Source: Gemmatimonadota bacterium (lineage in GTDB: Bacteria; Gemmatimonadota; Gemmatimonadetes; Gemmatimonadales; GWC2-71-9). From it: a stretch of 42,180 nucleotides of DNA. Made by a program: the position numbers and the translations under genes. How positions within the stretch are numbered: the stretch's first letter is position 1; each line of letters opens with the position of its first letter. The stretch is from NCBI GenBank assembly GCA_003222205.1, contig QHVC01000113.1:1-42180 (forward strand). The letters run 5' to 3'. The notes below the pieces were generated by a model. It made no database searches. It saw only the letters and a program-made list of their open reading frames with translations, and was not told the origin of the DNA. Positions 1 to 8,357 of the stretch are shown here, one piece after another.

Positions 1-135
1 GAACTCGATGGCGCAGCAGGCGGTGCCGAACGGCATCGGCCACAGCGAGTTGGCCCGGGCCCAGTTGACCAACTCATCGAACTTCGTAACGAGCCAGTTC
101 GGGCTGCCGCTGATCTCCTTGGAGACTCGTTTCAC
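1..135 (-). CDS. nuoB: NADH-quinone oxidoreductase subunit B, N-terminal fragment
   Basis: Translating the reverse complement from a GTG at 135 gives 45 residues that run off the left edge and are too short for the ORF track. They contain [18 protein letters not shown] and end in [11 protein letters not shown]. The paired cysteines are the conserved start of the N2 iron-sulfur ligand set of NuoB, the complex I subunit that passes electrons to quinone. The gene lies about 120 bp downstream of nuoA on the same strand, the usual nuoA-nuoB order. No clear Shine-Dalgarno is visible before the GTG, and the gap is filled by an inverted array of 13 bp repeats. Identity is certain; the start codon is inferred. 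Confidence 0.9.
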   Translation of the reverse strand, partial: MKRVSKEISGSPNWLVTKFDELVNWARANSLWPMPFGTACCAIEF

Positions 136-146
136 GACTGTAACAC

Positions 147-247
147 CGTTGAGGAAATACGTTGAGGGACGACGTTGAGGAAAGACGTAACGCAGTTCCT
201 CCACGCATTCCCTCTACGCCTTCCCTCCACGCCTCTCCTCCACGTCT
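147..247. repeat. Inverted array of 13 bp repeats between nuoA and nuoB
   Basis: Three tandem 13 bp units (147-185: CGTTGAGGAAATA, CGTTGAGGGACGA, CGTTGAGGAAAGA) are followed by a 10 bp spacer and four inverted 13 bp units (196-247, such as TTCCTCCACGCAT and TCCCTCCACGCCT). Read on one strand, both arms follow NNRCGTKGAGGRA. The transcript could fold into a long imperfect hairpin between nuoA and nuoB. The periodicity is read directly from the sequence; any function is unknown. Confidence 0.8.
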
Positions 248-253
248 TTAGGT

Positions 254-628
254 TCAGTCCCATTGTAGGGCCCCCCTTTTCCAAACGTAGACGTATCCCA
301 CCCCGAGAATCGCGAGGAACACGAGCATTTCGACCAGCAGGAAGCCCATGCGCAGCGCGCCACCCGCCCCGCCGAAGTAGATGGTGCCCCAGGGGATCAG
401 GAACACCGTCTCGATGTCGAACACGATGAACAGCATCGCCACGAGGTAGAACTTGATCGAAAAGCGCTCGCGGGCCGAGCCGAGCGGCGGCATGCCGCTC
501 TCGTAGGGGGCGTCTTTCAAGGGGGTGGGCCGCTTGGGCCCGACCAGATGCGACAGCCCGATCATGCCCGCCGCGTTGGCCACGACGAACAGGAGCAGCA
601 GCAGGAACGGGAGATAGGGCCGCAGCAT
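254..628 (-). CDS. nuoA: NADH-quinone oxidoreductase subunit A
   Basis: NuoA is a small membrane subunit of respiratory complex I, at the junction of the proton-pumping arm and the quinone site. The 124-residue product has three hydrophobic segments (about residues 5-25, 64-84 and 93-115) and the family loop motif [12 protein letters not shown] followed by [18 protein letters not shown]. The ORF track begins at a GTG at 649. I prefer the ATG at 628, because [12 protein letters not shown] aligns with normal NuoA starts and the earlier GTG lies within a palindrome just after the predicted transcription start. It is probably the first gene of the nuo operon, followed by nuoB. Confidence 0.93.
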   Translation of the reverse strand: MLRPYLPFLLLLLFVVANAAGMIGLSHLVGPKRPTPLKDAPYESGMPPLGSARERFSIKFYLVAMLFIVFDIETVFLIPWGTIYFGGAGGALRMGFLLVEMLVFLAILGVGYVYVWKRGALQWD

Positions 629-634
629 GGAGTT

Positions 635-650
635 CGTGAAAAATTTCACG
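635..650. promoter_or_regulatory. Rex-like operator upstream of nuoA
   Basis: The palindrome CGTGAAAAATTTCACG contains GTGAA-N4-TTCAC, the core of the known binding site of Rex, the NADH/NAD+-sensing repressor (consensus TTGTGAA-N4-TTCACAA). It lies 7 bp before the nuoA ATG and just downstream of a good -10/-35 pair, where a bound repressor would block transcription. Rex control of nuo operons is established in some other bacteria; its use here is inference. Confidence 0.55.
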
Positions 651-661
651 TAGTCGGACGG

Positions 662-690
662 AAACTATCCCGGGCCTGCGGCGCTGTCAA
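662..690 (-). promoter_or_regulatory. Sigma-70-type promoter for nuoA
   Basis: On the minus strand a perfect -35 box TTGACA (690-685) is followed after 17 bp by TAGTTT (667-662) as -10. The predicted start is near 655, so the leader would contain the Rex-like palindrome. Confidence 0.5.
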
Positions 691-723
691 CCGAACGAGT
701 GGCGTAAGTGTCGATGGCGCCAT

Positions 724-729
724 TACATT
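724..729 (+). promoter_or_regulatory. Candidate -10 box for dcd (leaderless start)
   Basis: TACATT ends 7 bp before the dcd ATG, so transcription would begin at or next to the start codon. No clear -35 box and no Shine-Dalgarno are seen, which fits a leaderless transcript. Confidence 0.35.
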
Positions 730-736
730 CGCCGCC

Positions 737-1297
737 ATGTCGATCAAGCCCGACCGCTGGATCCGGCGCATGGCGCAGACCCACCAAATGATCGAACCGT
801 TCGAAGAAGCGCAGGTGCGCGCCGGCGTCGTCTCCTACGGCCTCTCCTCCTACGGCTACGACATGCGTGTCGCGCCCGAGTTCCGGATCTTCACCAACGC
901 ACTGTCGGCGATCGTGGACCCCAAGCGGTTCGACCCCAAGTCGTTCGTCGAATTCGCGGGCGACGTGTGCGTCGTCCCGCCCAACTCGTTCGCGCTCGCC
1001 CGCTCGGTGGAGTACTTCCGGATCCCCCGCAACGTGCTGACGCTGTGCGTCGGCAAGAGCACCTACGCGCGCTGCGGCATCATCACCAACGTCACGCCGT
1101 TCGAGCCCGAGTGGGAAGGGTTCGTGACGCTGGAGATCTCGAACACCACGCCGCTGCCCGCCAAGATCTACGCCAACGAAGGCATCGCGCAGGTGCTGTT
1201 CTTCACGGCGGACGAGGGCGACGAGTGCGAAGTCAGCTACAAGGACAAGAAGGGGAAATACCAGGCCCAGCGGGGGATCACGCTGCCGAGGCTGTAG
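737..1297 (+). CDS. dcd: dCTP deaminase
   Basis: Deaminates dCTP to dUTP, feeding dTMP synthesis. The 186-residue protein begins [13 protein letters not shown] and has the family signature [12 protein letters not shown] around residue 107, followed by [20 protein letters not shown], which includes the catalytic glutamate region. Length matches the homotrimeric monofunctional enzymes (about 188 residues). The ORF track extends it to 548, but that extension is antisense to nuoA and has no family similarity; the ATG at 737 gives the normal N-terminus. The 3' end overlaps the convergent membrane-protein gene by 20 bp. Confidence 0.93.
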   Translation: MSIKPDRWIRRMAQTHQMIEPFEEAQVRAGVVSYGLSSYGYDMRVAPEFRIFTNALSAIVDPKRFDPKSFVEFAGDVCVVPPNSFALARSVEYFRIPRNVLTLCVGKSTYARCGIITNVTPFEPEWEGFVTLEISNTTPLPAKIYANEGIAQVLFFTADEGDECEVSYKDKKGKYQAQRGITLPRL

Positions 1298-1706
1298 TCC
1301 CCGCGCCCCGCGCCCCCAGCAGCGTAATCACGATCGTCACCACGACCAGAATCGCGATATCCGGGACCCATCCGAGTTCCAGCCGCGGGATCGCCATCTG
1401 CAGGAAGTACATCACGAAATCGAACAGCCCGAGCAGGAGGCCCAGGAGCACCGTGCCCTGCAGCGCCCGTCCGAGCTGGGCCAGCAGGCCGCCGGTTACG
1501 AGGACGACCGCGCCCTGCCCCGCCGCGAGCGCGAGTGACGTCTCAATGCCCTCGATCAGCGTCCACACGCGGGCCGCGCGCGTGGGGGTGTAGCTGAAAA
1601 ACCAGGTATGCGCCAGTGCAATGGCGATGCCCGCCACGGCGGCGCACACCGTCGCCCAGGCGGCGTACCAGATCACGATCTTCATGCGGTCGCTGTTGTC
1701 GGACAT
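1278..1706 (-). CDS. Small four-helix membrane protein, function unknown
   Basis: I do not recognise this 142-residue protein. It shows four hydrophobic segments at roughly residues 9-30, 54-78, 82-104 and 110-132 and a short Ala/Gly/Thr-rich tail. The start is the ATG at 1706, preceded by GGGGGAGA at good spacing; the track start at 1751 has no such site. It converges on dcd with a 20 bp overlap. The 122 bp upstream, toward the metalloprotease, contain a 7 bp-unit inverted repeat. Reality is supported by the ribosome site and clean helix pattern; function is not. Confidence 0.65.
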   Translation of the reverse strand: MSDNSDRMKIVIWYAAWATVCAAVAGIAIALAHTWFFSYTPTRAARVWTLIEGIETSLALAAGQGAVVLVTGGLLAQLGRALQGTVLLGLLLGLFDFVMYFLQMAIPRLELGWVPDIAILVVVTIVITLLGARGAGTTASAA

Positions 1707-1766
1707 GGTCTCCCCCCCGCTGGCCACAATCTGGCAGACGCAGGGACGCAACGCCAGCCGGGAGTG

Positions 1767-1820
1767 TTCTCGGTTATCGGTTGCCGGTTATCGGTAGACG
1801 CAAACCGACAACCGGCAACG
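1767..1820. repeat. 7 bp-unit inverted repeat element (TTATCGG type), copy 1
   Basis: Four head-to-tail 7 bp units (TTCTCGG, TTATCGG, TTGCCGG, TTATCGG at 1767-1794), a spacer, then inverted units AACCGAC, AACCGGC and a partial third. It lies between two same-strand genes. A second copy of the same type is at 6299-6363. Confidence 0.75.
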
Positions 1821-1828
1821 CTCCTCTG

Positions 1829-4276
1829 TCACCGCGGGTTCAAGATCCGATCAATCCGCGCCTGCATGTCCAGGAAGTGCGCGCGGGTGGCGCGATCGGT
1901 CGGGCGCGCCAGCGCGGTCCGCAGCACGCCCTGCAGGTCCACGAGCTCGAGCCGTGCCAACGCCCGCGCGTCGCCGGGCCGCGGCGGCGGCGGGACGAAG
2001 CCCGGGAATGGGGTGAAGCCGGGCGGCGGCGGCGTGACCAGCGGCGTGTTGATCAGCCGGTCCATCTGGTCCAGGAACGCCCGCTGCAGGTTGCGGCGGT
2101 AGGGGTCCACCCCGGGCCGCGCCGTCGTGAGCTCCGCGAAGATGCCGCGGCGCAGGTCGCCGAACAGATCCGCGAGCGTGTACGCCTGGCCAGCGGGCAA
2201 CGTCGCCCCCTGCTCGGCGAGGCGCGACAGCCGCGCGTCCTGGAGCAGCGTGTTGAGGAGCGCCGTCTGCCGCGTGCGGATCCGCTCCACGAACCCGGTG
2301 GGCTCGATGCGCCGCAGGACCGCGGTGTCGAGGAAGTAGCTCGGCGTCGCGAAGGCGTTGTCGTTGAGGAAGCGCACCGCCTCCGCCTGCCGGGCGCGCG
2401 GCACGGCGGCGTGGATGACGCCCGCCTGGTCCGGGTACTTTTCGTGCCGCCACACCCCGCCCGGCACCACCGCCACGTGCCCCATCTCGAACGCCCACTG
2501 GCCGACGAGCCGGTCGTAGAAGTCGTCGAGCAGCGAGTAGTCGTCGAGCTTCTCGGTCGTGGTCGCCGGGATCAGCATCGGCACCAGGCGCTTGATGTTC
2601 GCTAGGCCGTAGCGCGTCGCCTTGACGGGATCGTCGCCCAGCGCCTCGGTCTGGGTGCGGGGGTCGATGCCGTCCGGGTTGCCGAAGCGTAGCCACGGCA
2701 TCGCGTCCTGGAGCCGCGCCAGCGAGTCGAGCAGCGGCCGCTCAGCGTCGGGCGTCGTCGCGCCCGGGACGCGGCGGTAGCCCCAGTCGATCACGTAATA
2801 ATCCCACGGGCCGAGCTTGGGCAGGAGCTCGGCGTTGTCCCCGGGTTGCGCGACGTAATTGTTGCGAGCGTAGTCCATGATCGAGTAGGACGTCCCGTTC
2901 TTGCGCGTGTACGTGGGGCTGCGCAGCGAGTCCACCGGGTAATAGCCCGAGGACAGCTGGTTGTGGGGGAGGCCGAGGGTGTGGCCGACTTCGTGGGTCG
3001 CCACGTAGGCCACCATCTGGCCCACCAAGGAGTCGGGCAACGGAAGGCGCCGGGCCCGTGGATCGACCGCGCCGACCTGGACCCACCACCACGCCTCGAG
3101 CAGGCTCGTGATGTTCTGGTACCACCCGATGTTGGACTGGAGAATCTCACCGGTGCGCGGATCACTGGTGTGCGGGCCGTACGCGTTCTCGATCTGCGAC
3201 GGCAGCCACCGGATGGTGGAGTAGCGGGCGTCGTCGAGGTCGAACGCGGGGTCTTCCTGCGGGGTCGGGGCGCGACGCGCGGTGATCGCGTTGGAGAAGC
3301 CGGCCGCCCGGAACACGGGCTCCCACGCCTCGACGCCCTTGATGATCCACGGCGCCCACTTCTCGGGGGTGGCCGGGTCGAGGTAGAACACGATCGGCTT
3401 GATGGGGTCGCTGACCGCGGCGTTGGGGTCCTTGGGGTCGAGCCGCCAGCGCGTGATGTAGCAGCGCTCCTGCACGCGATGGGCTTCGCGCCCGTAGTCG
3501 ATCTGGCGCACTGAGAAGAAGCCCACGCGGTGGTCGCAGAGGCGGCGCGCCATCGGGCGCTCGGGCAGCGACACCATGGAGTAGTGCATCTCGAACGACA
3601 TCGTGCCCAGGCCGCGGTCGCCGGGGACCGAGTCGTTCTCGAAGGTGTGCAGCGCCTTCACGTCGATGTTCGTCGGGAACGACCGCGCCGACTCGACGAG
3701 CGAGCGCGCCGGGTCGAGGCGCCGCAGCCGGAACGCGCGCCGCGCGGTGAGCTCGGGAACGTCGGTCGTGAACAGGCGCGTCACCTCGATCACGAGATTG
3801 GAATCGGCGTTGGGGCTGAACGCCGCCACGTCGAAGCTGATCAGCACCGGCTCGAGGTTCGACAGCCGCACGGCGCGTGACACCGGCGTGGAGCTGTCGG
3901 CCACGAGGTCGTAGCTCACGCTCCGCAGCAGGACGCGGTTGCCCATCCGCTGCCAGCGTACCACCCGGCTGTCGAGGTTCTCCCCGCCGTAACGCGTGCC
4001 CTCGGGGGTCGCGGCATAATCCACGACCAGCAGGAACTCCTTGTTGAGCTGGGCCCGCGGGATCTCGTAGAAGAGCTTCTCGCCGATCTGGTGGAGGATG
4101 AACACACCGGAATCGGTCGTGGCCGCCCGGGTAATGACCTCCGCGTAGGGCTTGGGGCCTTCGGCCTGACCGGTGCGCTGCTGGGGCCGGGTTGTGTCGG
4201 GTCGGGCAGGTTGCTGAGCGAATGCGGGCGCGGCCGCGAACAAGGCCAGCGCGACAAGCGGGAAGAACGGTCGCAT
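1829..4276 (-). CDS. Secreted zinc-dependent metalloprotease (metzincin, DUF5117/DUF5118-type)
   Basis: The 815-residue protein starts MRPFFPLVALALFAAAPAFA, a clear signal peptide ending in AFA-Q, so it is exported. The zinc site HEVGHTLGLPHN (HExxHxxGxxH) lies near residue 425, and about 40 residues later SIMDYARNNY supplies the metzincin Met-turn. The long N-terminal region and C-terminal extension match the large zinc-dependent metalloproteases annotated with DUF5117/DUF5118 domains, common in Gemmatimonadota and Bacteroidota. The track start at 4600 reads through an unlikely Arg/Glu-rich stretch; the ATG at 4276 begins exactly at the signal peptide. The C-terminus has Pro-rich text (PPPPGFTPFPGFVPPPP). 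Substrate unknown. Confidence 0.88.
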   Translation of the reverse strand: MRPFFPLVALALFAAAPAFAQQPARPDTTRPQQRTGQAEGPKPYAEVITRAATTDSGVFILHQIGEKLFYEIPRAQLNKEFLLVVDYAATPEGTRYGGENLDSRVVRWQRMGNRVLLRSVSYDLVADSSTPVSRAVRLSNLEPVLISFDVAAFSPNADSNLVIEVTRLFTTDVPELTARRAFRLRRLDPARSLVESARSFPTNIDVKALHTFENDSVPGDRGLGTMSFEMHYSMVSLPERPMARRLCDHRVGFFSVRQIDYGREAHRVQERCYITRWRLDPKDPNAAVSDPIKPIVFYLDPATPEKWAPWIIKGVEAWEPVFRAAGFSNAITARRAPTPQEDPAFDLDDARYSTIRWLPSQIENAYGPHTSDPRTGEILQSNIGWYQNITSLLEAWWWVQVGAVDPRARRLPLPDSLVGQMVAYVATHEVGHTLGLPHNQLSSGYYPVDSLRSPTYTRKNGTSYSIMDYARNNYVAQPGDNAELLPKLGPWDYYVIDWGYRRVPGATTPDAERPLLDSLARLQDAMPWLRFGNPDGIDPRTQTEALGDDPVKATRYGLANIKRLVPMLIPATTTEKLDDYSLLDDFYDRLVGQWAFEMGHVAVVPGGVWRHEKYPDQAGVIHAAVPRARQAEAVRFLNDNAFATPSYFLDTAVLRRIEPTGFVERIRTRQTALLNTLLQDARLSRLAEQGATLPAGQAYTLADLFGDLRRGIFAELTTARPGVDPYRRNLQRAFLDQMDRLINTPLVTPPPPGFTPFPGFVPPPPRPGDARALARLELVDLQGVLRTALARPTDRATRAHFLDMQARIDRILNPR

Positions 4277-4420
4277 CGGGGGTCCAGGGCTGAAGGTGGT
4301 GACGGCGGTGACCGCGGTCTCGAGGTGCCTCAACAATACGCCCGGCCTGCCCGGCCCGCTGCGTTGCGCCGCGGGGTCCCGGGCCCCAAATTCGACTGGT
4401 ACGTCGATCCGGAGGGCCCG

Positions 4421-4708
4421 GTGGACTCTGAGATCCTGATCGTGCTCGTGCTGCTCGCGACTGTGGTGCTGCGGTTCGCGATGGCCGCGGGACTCGCCTA
4501 CCTCCTGGTCCCGCGCGGGCCCGCGTGCCCCATCTGCCGCGCCGACCTCCTCCCCATCACGCATGGGCTCCTGAGCCGCCTCTTGTCCCCGCTGCAGCAC
4601 GCCTGGTGTCTGGACTGCGGCTGGGAAGGGGTGGTCCGCCGCTCACGGCGTGGTGATCAGCCGCGACGCGCGCTCATAGAAGAAGTAATCCCACGCCCAG
4701 TTGAGTAG
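4421..4708 (+). CDS. Small membrane protein with C-terminal zinc ribbon
   Basis: A 95-residue ORF starts at GTG 4421 behind GGAGGG at proper spacing. It has one N-terminal membrane helix (about residues 4-28, ILIVLVLLATVVLRFAMAAG) and then a CPIC...CLDC pair of cysteine knuckles spaced like a zinc ribbon. The longer track ORF beginning at 4091 is antisense to the metalloprotease. The 3' end overlaps the convergent ndh by 66 bp; the part after VVRRS is read antisense to ndh and may be shaped by that overlap. Function unknown; the helix plus zinc ribbon suggests a small membrane-anchored protein. Confidence 0.6.
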   Translation: MDSEILIVLVLLATVVLRFAMAAGLAYLLVPRGPACPICRADLLPITHGLLSRLLSPLQHAWCLDCGWEGVVRRSRRGDQPRRALIEEVIPRPVE

Positions 4709-5878
4709 CACGAACAGCTTGTTGCGGAACCCGATGATCTGGATGAGGTGGACGACGAGCCACACGACCCAGGCCGGGAACCCCGTGAAGGCGATGCCCC
4801 GGATGTGCGCGACCGCGGCGTTGCGCCCGATCGTGGCGAGCGTGCCCGGATCGCGGTAGCGGAAGGCGCGCGGCGCCTCGCCCCGCGCGAGACGGGTGAT
4901 GTTGTCCGCGGCCGTTACCGCCTGCTGGATCGCGACCGGAGCCATCATTGGCAGCGGCTGGCCGTCGTGCTCCAGATACGCGGCATCGCCGATCACGAAC
5001 ACCTCCGGGTGGCCGCGCACCTGGAGCGTCGGCTCGACCGCAACGCGCCCCTGCCGACCCGTGGGCAGTCCGAGGCGGCCGGTGAGCGACACCGCCGCCG
5101 CCCCCGCGGCCCAGACTAGAGTCCCGGCCGGAATCACTTCCCCGCTCCGCAACCGCACCGCCGCACCGTCGTAATCGGCGACGGCGGCGCCGTGCCGCAC
5201 CTCGACCATCTTGCGCCACAGCGTGCGCGCCGCTGCCTCCGAGAGGCGCGGGGGGAACCCGCCGAGCAGCCGGTCGGCCGCCTCGAGCAGCAGGATGCGG
5301 ACGTCTTTGATGTTGAGGCGGGGGTAGTCGCGTGCGAGGACGAGCCGGATCAGCTCTGAGAGTGCGCCGGCCATTTCCACGCCGGTCGGGCCTCCGCCCA
5401 CGACGACGAACGTCAGCAGCGCGCGGCGGCGGTCGGCGTCAGGCTCGAGCACCGCCCGCTCGAAGCTGCGCAGCACCTGGTGGCGGATGCCGAGGGCGTC
5501 GGGGAGGTCCTTCAAGGCGAAGCCGTGGCGGCGCACGGAGTCGAGCCCGAAGAAATTGGTTTCGCCGCCGACGGCCAGGACGAGGTAGTCGTAATGGACG
5601 GGGCCCGAGTCGGTGGCGAGCTCGCGACGCCCCACGTCCAGGCCGGTCACGTCGGCGAGCCGAAAGTCGGCGTTTGTCTGGCGGCGCAGGATGGCGCGCA
5701 CTGGCCGCGCGATTTGCTCGGGCTCGAGGCCCGCGGTCGCCACCTGGTAGAGCAGCGGCTGGAACAGGTGATAGTTGTGCCGGTCGACGAGGACGACTTC
5801 CACCGGCGCGCGCCGCAACGCGCGCGCCGCGCGCAGCCCGCCGAACCCGGCGCCGACGATGACGACGGTGGGTTTCAC
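4643..5878 (-). CDS. ndh: Type II NADH dehydrogenase (NDH-2)
   Basis: A single-subunit, non-proton-pumping NADH:quinone oxidoreductase that would work beside complex I. The 411-residue product has the FAD-binding motif VVIVGAGFGGLRAA at the N-terminus, a second dinucleotide motif VVVGGGPTGVEMAGAL near residue 155 for NADH, the FAD motif VFVIGDAA near 285, and a hydrophobic, aromatic C-terminus (WVVWLVVHLIQIIGF) that anchors it to the membrane. I choose the GTG at 5878 (VKPTVVIVG) over the track start at 5935, because it gives the normal N-terminus and a TATCTT box sits 8 bp upstream, suggesting a leaderless transcript. Confidence 0.9.
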   Translation of the reverse strand: MKPTVVIVGAGFGGLRAARALRRAPVEVVLVDRHNYHLFQPLLYQVATAGLEPEQIARPVRAILRRQTNADFRLADVTGLDVGRRELATDSGPVHYDYLVLAVGGETNFFGLDSVRRHGFALKDLPDALGIRHQVLRSFERAVLEPDADRRRALLTFVVVGGGPTGVEMAGALSELIRLVLARDYPRLNIKDVRILLLEAADRLLGGFPPRLSEAAARTLWRKMVEVRHGAAVADYDGAAVRLRSGEVIPAGTLVWAAGAAAVSLTGRLGLPTGRQGRVAVEPTLQVRGHPEVFVIGDAAYLEHDGQPLPMMAPVAIQQAVTAADNITRLARGEAPRAFRYRDPGTLATIGRNAAVAHIRGIAFTGFPAWVVWLVVHLIQIIGFRNKLFVLLNWAWDYFFYERASRLITTP

Positions 5879-5886
5879 GAGTGGAG

Positions 5887-5892
5887 AAGATA
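5887..5892 (-). promoter_or_regulatory. Candidate -10 box for ndh
   Basis: TATCTT on the minus strand ends 8 bp before the GTG chosen for ndh. There is no ribosome site between, so this would be a leaderless promoter. No strong -35 box is visible. Confidence 0.35.
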
Positions 5893-5905
5893 CGGGTGCG
5901 CCGCC

Positions 5906-5935
5906 TTGCTCGCGCCCCGGGGCCGCATGTATCAT
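5906..5935 (+). promoter_or_regulatory. Candidate promoter for the sdh remnant
   Basis: TTGCTC (5906-5911), an 18 bp spacer and TATCAT (5930-5935, five of six to consensus) precede the sdhC-like start at 5971. It overlaps the divergent ndh promoter region. Confidence 0.45.
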
Positions 5936-5970
5936 CCCACCGTTCCGAACCCGCCTCTTCCGGAGTCCGG

Positions 5971-6315
5971 ATGGCCCGCTGGCAGAAGCTCGTCCGCTCG
6001 CTCGTCGGTAAGAAGGCGATCATGGCGGTCACCGGGCTCGTGCTGTTCCTGTTCGTGGTCGCACATCTGCTCGGCAATCTCAAAGTCTTCGAGGGACCGG
6101 CCAAGTTCGACGCCTACGCCGCGGGCCTGCGCGCCATTGGCGCTCCGGAGCGCGGCGAACGGGTGGTGCGCATGGTCGAGCGCATGGACGCCGAGGGGTT
6201 CGGGGCGTGCACCAACCACGGCGAGTGCATGGCGGCGTGCCCCAAGGAGATCCGCATCGACTTTATTGCGCGGTTGAATCGGGACTACTTGAAGACCGTT
6301 CTCGGTTCTCGGTGA
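5971..6315 (+). pseudogene. Chimeric succinate dehydrogenase remnant: start of sdhC fused to end of sdhB
   Basis: The 114-residue ORF joins two unrelated subunits in frame. Residues 1-60 (MARWQKLVRSLVGKKAIM, then FVVAHLLGNLKVF with the haem-ligand His, to LRAIGAP) match the start of a cytochrome b558-type SdhC. Residues 61-114 match the end of SdhB, including CTNHGECMAACPKEI, its C-terminal cluster motif, and DFIARLNRDYLK. The rest of SdhC, all of SdhA and most of SdhB, about 3 kb in a usual sdhCAB operon, are missing. The start is ATG 5971 behind CCGGAG. The last codons and stop lie in a 7 bp-unit repeat. Either a real deletion or an assembly collapse; it cannot make a working succinate dehydrogenase. 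Confidence 0.8.
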
Positions 6316-6362
6316 TCGGTTGTCGGTGATCGTGTCAACGCCAACCGATAACCGATAACCGA

Positions 6363-6363
<1 letters not shown>
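6299..6363. repeat. 7 bp-unit inverted repeat element (TTATCGG type), copy 2
   Basis: Five leftward-phase units (TTCTCGG twice, TGATCGG, TTGTCGG, TGATCGT; 6299-6333), a 9 bp spacer and three perfect inverted AACCGAT units (6343-6363). It sits exactly between the convergent sdh remnant and mdh; it contains the stop codon of the remnant and touches that of mdh. It may also serve as a two-way terminator hairpin. Confidence 0.8.
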
Positions 6364-7319
<956 letters not shown>

Positions 7320-7331
7320 CTAAAGGTAGCG

Positions 7332-8357
7332 TCAGCCGCCGCGGGTGTGCATCTCCCGTCGCGGGTCGGCGCGCAGGGCTTCGATGGGGTACAGCACGCC
7401 CCGCTCGCGCACCCCGAGCCGCTCCTCCGCCCCGCGGTCCGCGCGCCCCTGCCAGGTCTCGCGAATCAGCGCCTCCAAATCCGCGTCGCTCGCGCCGGCG
7501 CGCAGCGGCTCGCGCAGATCGATCCCCTTTGCGGCGTAGAGACACAGGAACCAGGTTCCGTCCGCCGTCAGGCGGCTGCGATCGCAGCTCGCACAAAACG
7601 GCGCGGTGACCGACGCAATGATCCCGAAGGTCGTTCCCGACGCCAAGCGGAACCGCTCGGCCGGCGCGGCAGGATGGTCGCGGTCGGGGACAGCGGTAAT
7701 GGGGCCGAATTGGGCGCCGAGCCGCTCGAGGATCTCGGCCCGGCTCACCACCTGGTCGCGCGACCACCGGGTCGCTCCGCCCACGTCCATGTACTCGATG
7801 AACCGGACCTCGGCGCCGTGCCGCTCGCCGAACGCGACCAGGTCGGCGATCTCGTCGTCGTTGAACCCCCGGACGACGACCGTGTTGAGCTTGACGCGCT
7901 CGAACCCGGCGCCACGCGCGGCCGCGATCCCCGCCAGCACGTCCGCGTGCCGGCCGCTCCTGGCGAACTCCTGCATCCGTTCGGGACGCAGCGTGTCGAG
8001 GCTCACGGTGACGCGCCCCAGCCCGGCGGCTTTGAGGGCCGCGGCGAAGCGCTCGAGCAGCACGCCGTTCGTCGTGAGGGCGAGGTCGGCGAGACGCGGC
8101 TCGGCGTGCAACATCGAGACCAGCGCTGCGAGCTCGTGACGCAGCAGCGGCTCGCCGCCGGTGAGCCGAACCTTGGTCACACCCAGCCCCGCGAACACGC
8201 CCGTCAGCCGCGCGATTTCCTCGAACGTCAGCAACGAGGACTTGGGGAGCCAAACGTACTCCGCCTCCGGCATGCAGTAGCGGCACCGCAGGTTGCAGCG
8301 GTCCGTGACCGACACGCGGAGGCTCCCCAGCGGGCGGGCGAAGCGGTCGCGGATCAC
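7332..8357 (-). CDS. moaA: GTP 3',8-cyclase (molybdenum cofactor biosynthesis)
   Basis: A radical SAM enzyme that starts molybdopterin synthesis from GTP. The 341-residue product has the radical SAM cysteines in TDRCNLRCRYC, the SAM motif TGGEPLLR, the second cluster motif CASCDRSRLTADG near the C-terminus, and the C-terminal double glycine (TRGG) needed by MoaA. I start it at GTG 8357, behind GGAAGGGA, rather than the track start at 8408. The GTG overlaps the moaE stop as GTGA, implying coupled translation in moaD-moaE-moaA. A GC-rich antisense ORF over the gene is a shadow. Confidence 0.95.
   Translation of the reverse strand: MIRDRFARPLGSLRVSVTDRCNLRCRYCMPEAEYVWLPKSSLLTFEEIARLTGVFAGLGVTKVRLTGGEPLLRHELAALVSMLHAEPRLADLALTTNGVLLERFAAALKAAGLGRVTVSLDTLRPERMQEFARSGRHADVLAGIAAARGAGFERVKLNTVVVRGFNDDEIADLVAFGERHGAEVRFIEYMDVGGATRWSRDQVVSRAEILERLGAQFGPITAVPDRDHPAAPAERFRLASGTTFGIIASVTAPFCASCDRSRLTADGTWFLCLYAAKGIDLREPLRAGASDADLEALIRETWQGRADRGAEERLGVRERGVLYPIEALRADPRREMHTRGG

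Noticed and set aside
147-247. CRISPR array
   Set aside because: The units are 13 bp, degenerate, directly tandem without spacers and occur in inverted halves; no cas gene is present.
5971-6315. Genuine small ferredoxin-like membrane protein
   Set aside because: Both halves match fixed ends of two different SDH subunits and the cluster motif is incomplete; a fusion remnant explains it better.
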